The notes beneath the pieces are model-generated. The model made no database searches. It had not been told where the DNA came from and was given only the letters and a program-made list of their open reading frames with translations. From Carpediemonas membranifera (Eukaryota; Fornicata), in the NCBI GenBank assembly GCA_019828565.1, contig JAHDYR010000062.1:558001-622000 (forward strand): a stretch of 64,000 bases of DNA, given 5' to 3'. The position numbers and the translations under genes were made by a program. Shown piece by piece: positions 57,253-64,000 of this stretch (position 1 is the first letter of the stretch; every line of letters starts with the position of its first letter).

Positions 57253-57351
57253 CGTCCATGATCATCTCCCATCTGCGCCACCTTGTTGCTGTCAGTGGAA
57301 GGCAGTTGTCTCTCAGCAGGCTCTCGGTGTGCTGTATGGATCTCCACAGGG
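57253..57351. other. Orphan 99-bp segment between element A Gag and nested element
   Basis: It lies between the A frame's stop and the first LTR of element B. It does not continue the protease frame and has no match to the other side of the insertion at 61900, so it may be a remnant of an earlier insertion or rearrangement. Confidence 0.35.
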
Positions 57352-57415
57352 TGTGCTGGGACGTTGAACGATTTACTTAAACTGCGGGGAAGAAGAGGGA
57401 GTGGACCGCGTCACA
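57352..57415 (-). repeat. 3' LTR of element B (64 bp)
   Basis: Identical over 64 bp to 61836-61899. In element orientation it starts TGTG and ends CACA, the TG...CA signature of LTRs. The Pol stop codon (57377-57379) lies inside it. Confidence 0.85.
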
Positions 57416-58861
57416 TCCTGCCTCCCTAAGCTTGAGCTTATGCTTCTTGAGATAGTCGCGGGCAACGGCAACGTGTCGCAGGTTGGAGGCCGGCTCCCAC
57501 GTGGGCTCGTCATACCCGACCCACTGGGTCAGTAGTTCGAGCGTGCCGTTCTTACGGCGGTGCTTCTTGATATCTTCGACTTCGTACGACTGGTCGTCCG
57601 AGGCGGCCAGGGCCTTGAGGCGCTGAAGGCCGCTGCGTGTCTTGAAACGGATGAGCTGGTCCCGGTGGGCCACGAATGGCTCACCCTCGAACAGGTCTAC
57701 GAGGCGGACTGCGTGGTTGTCTAGGATTGCGAGGATCTTAAAGGGGCCCTTGAAGCCGTGCAGCTTAGGTGTCTTGGTTCTGTTGAGAAGGGCCAGGTCA
57801 CCCGCATGGAAGGGGGTGTCTTCGCGGTCGGCGTTGCGCTTACTCAGGCGCTTTTCGACGGTTGACTTCTGTCTCTCGGCCGCCCTAGAGGCAAGCTTAT
57901 CGAGATGGCCTCGAAGTTGTTTGACGTAGATGGCAGCCGTTGAAATAGGTGTGTCTGGTGTGGAGGCTGTGGCGTTGATGATCTTTGCGACGGTGGCGCT
58001 TGGGTCCATGTGGTCGCCGTACAGCATTGCGTGCGGGGTGATACCGGTCGCTGAGCAGATGGTGGTGTTGAGGAGGAGTTGAACGACAGGCAAGAGGGTG
58101 CTCCAATTGTCGAACTTGTCAAACTGCAGCGCCAGGCATCGCACCAGCTTCATCACTTCCGCGTTGCGGCGCTCTACTAGGCCGTTTGACTGCGGATGGT
58201 ATGGAAGTGTGAACTGTTGGGTAATCTCGGCGTTCTCGAGGAGTGTCTGGACGATCTTGCCGGTGTACTCTGGGCCATTGTCTGACTTGACGAAGAGTGG
58301 GGTACCATGACGGGTGATGACCTGGGTCCAGATAGCGTTGGCGGCGGCGTCAGCCGTGTTCTCCTGAGTGGCTGCGAGCTCGGTGTAACGCGAGAACATG
58401 TCAACCATGACGGTTATGTAGCGTGCGCCGTATGCGTCAGAGGGGATCGGGCCAATTGTGTCTACGGCGACAGTGTGGAAAGGTTTGTAAACTGCCGTCG
58501 TCTGCATCGTCGCTTCCGCAAAGTTCCGTAGGCGGGCCTTCTGACACTCGTCACACTCGGCTATGAACTCTTCGATGTCAGCCTCACAGCCTGACCAAGT
58601 GTATCCCTCTCGCTTGAGTCGGGACAAGGTGGCAGCGACGCCATGGTGGCCGCGATGGGCGATTGTCATGAGCTCCCGGCGGAGTGGTAAGCACTTCTCT
58701 TTCGGTATGACTACTAAGCCGTCCTTGCGGCGGAGGCCGTCAGCGTCCGGCGTGATGTTGCTGGTTGTCGGGTCCGTGCTCTGGTGTTTGGCGAGCTGTT
58801 CCGTGTACCGGGGTCTGTTGTGATTTTGAGCGCGGCAACGGGGACAGGGACGTGGCCACAA
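57377..58861 (-). CDS. Element B Pol, part 3: integrase and chromodomain
   Basis: The meaningful sequence begins near RYTEQLAKHQ (about 58815), directly after the RNase H frame breaks. It contains the integrase zinc finger (HRGHHG ... CDECQKAR), the DDE core (VAVDTIGPI; FVKSDNGPEYTG; then the Glu in LVERRNAEV), a GPF-type segment (HGFKGPFKIL), and a chromodomain (YEVEDIKKHR ... QWVGYDEPTWEPASNL). A chromodomain marks the chromovirus branch of Ty3/gypsy and would direct integration to marked chromatin. It stops within the LTR. Confidence 0.85.
   Translation of the reverse strand: MWPRPCPRCRAQNHNRPRYTEQLAKHQSTDPTTSNITPDADGLRRKDGLVVIPKEKCLPLRRELMTIAHRGHHGVAATLSRLKREGYTWSGCEADIEEFIAECDECQKARLRNFAEATMQTTAVYKPFHTVAVDTIGPIPSDAYGARYITVMVDMFSRYTELAATQENTADAAANAIWTQVITRHGTPLFVKSDNGPEYTGKIVQTLLENAEITQQFTLPYHPQSNGLVERRNAEVMKLVRCLALQFDKFDNWSTLLPVVQLLLNTTICSATGITPHAMLYGDHMDPSATVAKIINATASTPDTPISTAAIYVKQLRGHLDKLASRAAERQKSTVEKRLSKRNADREDTPFHAGDLALLNRTKTPKLHGFKGPFKILAILDNHAVRLVDLFEGEPFVAHRDQLIRFKTRSGLQRLKALAASDDQSYEVEDIKKHRRKNGTLELLTQWVGYDEPTWEPASNLRHVAVARDYLKKHKLKLREAGCDAVHSLFFPAV
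57416..57427 (-). other. Polypurine tract of element B
   Basis: On the element strand AGGGAGGCAGGA lies immediately upstream of the 3' LTR, the expected plus-strand primer position. One C interrupts the purine run. Confidence 0.7.
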
Positions 58862-59433
58862 CGGCTGAGGGCATCCGCAACGGTGTTATGTTGGCCTGGG
58901 ACATGCTCAATGTCGAACCGGAAGTCTGCTAGGGTGAGTCTCCAACGATTAATCTTATCGTTCATGGATGACTTATACAGCATATAGATGAGGTTGCTGT
59001 GGTCAGTGCGGAGCTTGAAGTGCTTGAGTCTGAGGAGCTGGGTCAAGCTGGGGTGCGTCAGGCAGAACACAATCGCGAAGAGCTCTTGTTCGCAGGTCGC
59101 CCAGCGTGACTGGGTTGCGTTAAAGGTGTGTGAGTAGTACGCTAAGACCTGAGTTGAGTCATCTTTCACTTGCCACAGCACACCGCCCGCTCCAACGTTC
59201 GAGGCGTCGGTCTCCAGGATCCAGTCGGCGGCTGGGTCTGGGTGGGCGATGTATAGGTCGTCTGTGAAGAGTGCCTTGAGCTCGATGAAGGCCTTCTCTC
59301 GCTCCTCCGTCCAGTCCCATGGACAGTCCTTCTGGAGGAGGTCGGTGAGAGGCTTCATAAGCTCATGACGGTGATGTGTTGTAAACGAGGCGAGGAACTG
59401 AAACTGTCCCAGGACAGTTCGCAGCTCATGCAC
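58714..59433 (-). CDS. Element B Pol, part 2: end of RT and RNase H
   Basis: It continues from the RT frame through ELRTVLGQFQFLASF into RNase H: ILETDASNVGAGGVLW, TCEQELFAIVF, LRTDHSNLIYML and the final HNTVADALSRCGH. The sequence after SRCGHVPVPVAALKITTDP loses similarity, and the next frame takes over. Both breaks fall at or beside C-rich runs (near 59430 and 58815), consistent with single-base indels in the element or the assembly. Confidence 0.8.
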   Translation of the reverse strand: MHELRTVLGQFQFLASFTTHHRHELMKPLTDLLQKDCPWDWTEEREKAFIELKALFTDDLYIAHPDPAADWILETDASNVGAGGVLWQVKDDSTQVLAYYSHTFNATQSRWATCEQELFAIVFCLTHPSLTQLLRLKHFKLRTDHSNLIYMLYKSSMNDKINRWRLTLADFRFDIEHVPGQHNTVADALSRCGHVPVPVAALKITTDPGTRNSSPNTRARTRQPATSRRTLTASAARTA

Positions 59434-61817
59434 GTTGGTGGGGGAGGGAGGTCTCGCAAGGCCTGTGTGCGCTTGGGGTCCACATGTATGCCCTCCTGGT
59501 CGACTATGAAGCCAACCATGACGGCTCGCTTAGTCCCGAACACGCATTTCGGGGCGCTAAAGCGAAGGTTTGCGAGGTCTGCCTTCTCGAAGAGGGCCCT
59601 GAGGAGACGGAGGAAGTCATCGTCGTCCTTCGCGTAGAGGAAGATGTCGTCAATGTAAGGGTTGATGCCCTTGTAGAGGTGGGGTGCTAAGAGCGTCTCT
59701 ATCTCGCGTTGGAAATGGCTTGGGGCATTGCAGAGGCCAAAGGGCATGCGTTTGAACTCTTCATAAACGCCAGGCGCTGTGAAGGCTGTCTTGGGTGTGT
59801 CTTGGTGTGACATGGCGACCTGCCAGTAGCCTGACGTGAGGTCTAAGCAGGCGAAGCGGCCGCAGCCGGAGGCGAGGTGTAGTAGGTCACGCATGTTCGG
59901 GATGGGGTGGTGGTCGGGTACCGTCCAAGAGTTCAGCTTGGTGTAGTCTATGCAGAGGCGATAGGCTTCACCCTTAGCAACGAGTACGATTGGGCTGGCG
60001 TATGGGCCTTCTGAAGGCTGAGTGATGCCATCGAGGCGTAGCTTCTCGACGTAGGGTAGGAGCCACTCGAGCTTGTCCGGGTGTATGTTCCGGGGTCGCA
60101 TGCGGATGGGAGGAGCGTTCTCATAGAGCTTGATGCTCATAGGGGCGAATGAGCAAGGCTCCTTGGCGATGACCGGGTCAAAGAGGTGATCATACTGTCG
60201 GAGGATGGCGTGGAGCTCCGCTGTATGCTCTGGCGTGGATAGCTCTAAGACCTCGCATGCACTGCTGAAAGGATCGCCGACGGGTGTAGGGGTTACGGCG
60301 TTGACCTCAGCGTCGAGGTAGCGGTGTTGGGGGAGTCCGTCCGTCGCATCATCGGGACGTGTGTCCGGGACGAGGGGAATGTAGAGTCCGCGGTCAGAAA
60401 GGTACCCAAGCTTCCTGAGCGTGTCGCAGCCGATGAGGACACCTGTGTGACGGTCCATCAGGTACAACACCAGGTCGTTGACGATAACCTTGCCAGATGT
60501 GCTGGGGAGTGTTACGCGGGCTTTGACGTAGTGAGTGATGAGAACCTCTTGTTGTGTGGCGGTATGGACGGTAAATGGCTTCTCTGCGGCGTGCTCTTCC
60601 ATTTTCAGGCGGTTTGCGATCGAACGTGAAACAATGGTGACCGCGGAGCCGCTATCGATGGTGAGTTGTTGCTCTTGCTCATTAATAGAGCCCGAAACCG
60701 TGAAAGCTGCGCCGTAATTGCAACTTTCGTTCTGAACCTCGTTGCAATCGACGTTGTTGACTTGGCGTGAGTTGTGAAGTTGAGAGCGATCGCGCAGGTG
60801 CATGTGGCCGGCGCGGCGCTCCCCTGAGGTGCCTGAGTGGGGCGTGGGTCTATTTTCGGCGTTGTTGGGGGTCGGCTTGGGCGGCGCCGTGGAGGCGCCG
60901 GATGAGTTTCCGCCAGCGGCTTGGGCGCCTGAACTGGCGGGGGCATGGGCTTGGGTGTTCCTTTGGCCTGCCCTGCCGGTGTTGTGGGCACGCTGGGGGC
61001 AGTCCGACTTCCAATGCCACTTGCCGCAGGAGCATGGGCCTGGGGGGCCTCTAGGCGGGCGAGTGGCGGGCGTCTTGGTGACGGGGGCGCTGACGGAGAG
61101 CGTTGAGAGATTCTCGATGATGTCTCCGTGCTCCTCCTTTGCGTCGATGGCGTCGATGAGCCTGGATCGGGTCGTTGAGAGTAGCTTCTCGAACCCGTGG
61201 CGGCGGCCTTGCAGCTGCCAGTCGCGTTCGACGGCGGTGGACAGAGATCTAGGGCGAAGGGCCTTGAAGAAGAGCTTCATAATGATCTTATCAAGACCAC
61301 GGTGGGCGCTCGGAGTCTGAGTGGGCGGCGGGTTCTTGCTTTCGGGTTCTGGGTTGTCCTGACGCTCATTCTGGCCTTGCAGTGTGGCATTAAGGGCCTG
61401 AATGTCGGGGTCACTCTCTGAATCGCTTTCTTCAGCGTCGTCGGTGTCAGAGAGGAGCTTCTGGGCATGGGAGCGCCATTCGCGGAACTCGGCGATGAGT
61501 TTGGAGACTCCTTCGAGGGTGGAGATTTTGGTATCCTGCTGAAGAGCCTCAATAGCGCGGATGGTGGCGGCTAATGTACGGGGGCGACAAACACGGTTGA
61601 TGAGGTCCAAAAGTTCGTCGTCGGATGAAGTTTCCAGGTTCTCTACACCAGAGGTGAAACGGAGGTGTTCGATTTGGTTAAGAGTGAGGCACTGGAGAAC
61701 TGTGGGGCTGTTTTGAGCCGTGGTGTAGTGGGTTTTGAAGAACCTGAATTGTCTGGTGAAGCTTTGGGCTTCTTGGAGAGTAAACTGATTCAGTCTAGGT
61801 TGCGGTTGGATCAACAT
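59355..61817 (-). CDS. Element B Gag, protease and RT core
   Basis: It begins MLIQPQPRLNQF (ATG at 61817, just after the 5' LTR). The Gag part has a coiled helical capsid-like region, and a zinc knuckle-like CSCGKWHWKSDC near residue 280. The protease active site is LTIDSGSAVTIV. The RT has LCIDYTKLNSWTVPD, FACLDLTSGYWQVAM, MPFGLCNAPSHFQ and the catalytic YIDDI box. The frame runs off into unrelated residues after DLPPPPT, where Pol continues in another frame from about 59430. Confidence 0.85.
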   Translation of the reverse strand: MLIQPQPRLNQFTLQEAQSFTRQFRFFKTHYTTAQNSPTVLQCLTLNQIEHLRFTSGVENLETSSDDELLDLINRVCRPRTLAATIRAIEALQQDTKISTLEGVSKLIAEFREWRSHAQKLLSDTDDAEESDSESDPDIQALNATLQGQNERQDNPEPESKNPPPTQTPSAHRGLDKIIMKLFFKALRPRSLSTAVERDWQLQGRRHGFEKLLSTTRSRLIDAIDAKEEHGDIIENLSTLSVSAPVTKTPATRPPRGPPGPCSCGKWHWKSDCPQRAHNTGRAGQRNTQAHAPASSGAQAAGGNSSGASTAPPKPTPNNAENRPTPHSGTSGERRAGHMHLRDRSQLHNSRQVNNVDCNEVQNESCNYGAAFTVSGSINEQEQQLTIDSGSAVTIVSRSIANRLKMEEHAAEKPFTVHTATQQEVLITHYVKARVTLPSTSGKVIVNDLVLYLMDRHTGVLIGCDTLRKLGYLSDRGLYIPLVPDTRPDDATDGLPQHRYLDAEVNAVTPTPVGDPFSSACEVLELSTPEHTAELHAILRQYDHLFDPVIAKEPCSFAPMSIKLYENAPPIRMRPRNIHPDKLEWLLPYVEKLRLDGITQPSEGPYASPIVLVAKGEAYRLCIDYTKLNSWTVPDHHPIPNMRDLLHLASGCGRFACLDLTSGYWQVAMSHQDTPKTAFTAPGVYEEFKRMPFGLCNAPSHFQREIETLLAPHLYKGINPYIDDIFLYAKDDDDFLRLLRALFEKADLANLRFSAPKCVFGTKRAVMVGFIVDQEGIHVDPKRTQALRDLPPPPTCMSCELSWDSFSSSPRLQHITVMSL

Positions 61818-61835
61818 TAGTTCAGCAGTGATCAC

Positions 61836-61899
61836 TGTGCTGGGACGTTGAACGATTTACTTAAACTGCGGGGAAGAAGAGGGAGTGGACCGCGTCACA
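61836..61899 (-). repeat. 5' LTR of element B (64 bp)
   Basis: It is identical to 57352-57415. On the element strand it is followed directly by the short leader and the Gag ATG, leaving little room for a conventional primer-binding site. Confidence 0.85.
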
Positions 61900-64000
61900 C
61901 CCTCGCGGCTTATATCGTAGAGGACCTACCTGTCGCTGTGCTATACGGCACCGTTGCCCTCCGCGCAGTGGGTATGGACTTCCTCAAGAACAACCGGGCC
62001 AAGCCCGAGTCGACCCCATCCATGACGAAAGATCCTACGGACTTCCGCTCATTGTTCAACCTCTTCATCAGGTCACCCGGAGAGTCAACCCCGACACTCC
62101 CAACTATATACGATGAGAACCTCGGCTCGCTCGCCGAGCAGTTCCATGCGCTCGTGGTAGAGTACGCCGACATCTTCGGCCCGTTCGACGAGCAAGGCTC
62201 CGATCTGCCACCCTTTGAGATACACCTCAAGCCCGACGTCCTCCCCTCCCAGGTTCTACGCCCGATCAGAAATAAGGCGCAGAAGGACGCCATGCGGCTC
62301 TTCATTGATGACATGCTGGCCAAGAACATCATCTCGGCAACGACCGACACCCTCGACTGGCTGTCGCCCGTATTTATGGTGGACAAGCCGTCCGCTACAC
62401 CCCCGTTCCGGCCCGTGTTAGATTACCGAGCCCTCAATGACGCTACGCGCCCTGAGATTTACACCATGCCCACAGCAGATGAACTGTTCGAGCAATGCAG
62501 AGGTGCCGAGGTTTTTGCCTCATTCGACCTCACCGCTGGCTTTCACCAGCTCGTTATGGACCCAGACTCAGCCAAACTGACAGGCTTCGAGTTCGACGAC
62601 GTCCGTTATATCTTTAACAGGCTTCCGTTCGGTGTCACCAACGGCCCCATGGCGTTCCAGAAACGCATTGACGACCTACGCCGCCAGTATAAGCTCCCAT
62701 GCCTGGCGTTTGTAGACGATATACTGTGCTTCGCTGGCTCTGTCCAGCAGCTCCTCGATGTCCTCCGCGAGCTATTCCCTGTCCTCCAGCAGCACCGCAT
62801 ACGCCTCTCTGGTCGGAAATCGCACATCGGACTGAAGGAGATCGTCTATCTGGGTTGCCTCGTCAGCGGCACCGGTGTCCGCATCGACCCTGCCCGCGTC
62901 GAGAGCATACATAAGCTCAGCACCCCTCGCACTGCCAAGATGGCCCATCACATTGTCGGCATCTTCGGCTTTGTGAGGAGGCACATCCCAGATTTCATCC
63001 GCCTCGCCGCACCGCTCGAAGCACTGAAGAACGGTGAGACCGTCGAGCCGGAGCAGCTCGAGTGGGCTATGACCAGCCTCAAGCAAGCTGTCGCCAGACA
63101 GATCGAGCTGACGCACTTCGACCCCAACAGCCGCGTGGACCTCTATACTGACGCCTCAACCACCGGCATTGGCGCAGTGCTTATGCAGGGCGACCGCCCT
63201 CTCGCGTTCTACTCCAGGCGCTTCGACAAGCAACAACAGGTCTGGAAGATCGTCGAACAGGAGATGTTTGCGGTATACTCTGCCCTTGAGCGCTTCCGCT
63301 CACTACTGATCGGGACCGAGACGATACTGCACACCGACAACAGCTGCCTCGTACAGATGGTTAGCTCGGATACGCCCAAGGTGATACGCTGGGCTCTTGA
63401 GATCGCACGGTTCCCGGTCACCGAGACCGTCCACGTACCGGGCGACATGAACACCGCCGCTGACGGGCTGAGCCGCCTGCCGTTCGTAATGTCCGTCATC
63501 GCCACATCGGGTCTCACTGACACGCAGAAGCGCGAGCGCTTCCTCATGGTGCACCATCGACACCACGCCGGACTCGAGACCACCCTCGCCCTCCTCGAGA
63601 AGGCAGGTCTCCTCTGGGCAAGCGCCAGGACCGATGTCGACAAGATGATCAAGAGGTGTGTGACCTGCCAACGAGACCGAGCGACGCCGAACGTGGCTTA
63701 CAACCCGGGCCATCTCCCGCCTGCCCGTCCACTCGCCACCTTATACATCGACACAGTGGGACCGATCGACCGACCGGACAACGGTTATCGGTACATCATG
63801 ACGTGCATTGATAGCGCGACTCATCTGACTCACCTGATCCCACTCAAGACTTTAGATGCGCGGTCCACCATCCGAGCAATTCGCTCGCAGATCATCGCAC
63901 GATGGGCCTGCCCAGATACCATTGTTACCGACAGTGGAACACAATTCTGCAACGCGGAGTTCGACCATTTCTGCGCAACATTCGGGATCATACACCATAA
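61900..64000 (+). CDS. Retrotransposon A Pol: protease end, RT, RNase H, integrase (runs off window)
   Basis: An open frame without a stop to the window end. It starts with AAYIVEDLPVAVLYGTVALR, the C-terminal part of a retropepsin. The RT follows with VLDYRALND, FASFDLTAGFHQLVM, RLPFGVTNGPMAFQ and the catalytic LAFVDDIL near 62708. RNase H shows LYTDASTTGIGAVLM, VEQEMFAVYSALERF and ILHTDNSCLVQM. The integrase shows the HHCC finger (HHRHHAG ... CVTCQRD), YIDTVGPID and VTDSGTQFCN. It is the same element as the Gag at 55696, cut by element B, and its RT frame appears intact. Coding order again fits Ty3/gypsy. Confidence 0.88.

Larger units (their letters stand above)
57352..61899 (-). mobile_element. 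Nested chromodomain Ty3/gypsy LTR retrotransposon (element B)
   Basis: A 4,548-bp element inserted in opposite orientation inside element A. It has 64-bp LTRs, a 5'-side Gag, then protease, RT, RNase H, integrase and chromodomain, the Ty3/gypsy order. A purine-rich tract sits directly before the 3' LTR. Two reading-frame breaks divide Pol. No target-site duplication is visible: CAGGG flanks one side and CCCTC the other. Confidence 0.88.

Noticed and set aside
57340-61910. A target-site duplication around element B
   Set aside because: The bases flanking the two LTRs do not match over 4-6 bp.
1-64000. CRISPR arrays, prokaryotic operons and ribosome binding sites
   Set aside because: No regularly spaced repeats and no Shine-Dalgarno pattern; introns and gene content are eukaryotic.

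Overview
The window is nuclear DNA from a small, gene-dense, GC-rich eukaryote. Three axonemal or motor genes (CFAP58, SPAG6/PF16 and an N-terminal-motor kinesin) indicate a flagellated protist. WASP, SCC2/NIPBL, separase, SEC61-gamma, MPDU1 and KEOPS Cgi121 are typical eukaryotic proteins. Genes lie on both strands with short spacers. The five introns I could place are only 28-40 nt, and all end in YTNACNYAG, where the branch-point-like element abuts the acceptor. That arrangement resembles metamonads such as Giardia, Trichomonas and Carpediemonas-like organisms; the lineage is my inference, not a proven identification.

Layout. 1-1.6 kb: the end of a type I membrane protein. 1.7-4.4 kb: two copies of a eukaryotic-type deoxyribose-phosphate aldolase in an almost perfect 1,102-bp inverted repeat. 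4.5-20 kb: an unrecognised protein, CFAP58, bystin, MPDU1, an MLF-like protein, a membrane J-protein, an MFS carrier, an HSPBP1/Fes1-type exchange factor, separase and the PP2A scaffold subunit. 20-35 kb: a coiled-coil protein, kinesin, two unrecognised proteins, a Prp19-like protein, SPAG6, a plasma-membrane-type Ca2+-ATPase with a frame break, a CAP-Gly/transglutaminase-like fusion and an ARID protein. 35-38 kb: a gene-poor stretch with two small ORFs, two stretches that could fold as structured RNAs, tRNA-Gly(UCC) and an apparently intron-bearing tRNA-Met(CAU). 38-55 kb: an ankyrin protein, membrane proteins, SEC61-gamma, a bacterial-type DeoC, WASP, Cgi121, a DUF789-like protein carrying a 414-residue intein, a topoisomerase VI B-like protein divergent from SCC2/NIPBL, and a TMEM33-like protein. 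55.6-64 kb: a Ty3/gypsy-like element on the plus strand, split by a nested minus-strand chromodomain Ty3/gypsy element with only 64-bp LTRs.

Several genes share a theme. SCC2 loads cohesin, separase cleaves it, PP2A scaffolds a phosphatase that opposes mitotic kinases, and a topo VI B-like subunit could act with Spo11 in meiosis. CFAP58, SPAG6 and kinesin serve the flagellum and microtubules. The DERA and DeoC genes give the window three aldolase genes from two distinct lineages. The most unusual single object is the nuclear intein in the DUF789 protein, which has intact splicing residues and a decayed-looking endonuclease region.
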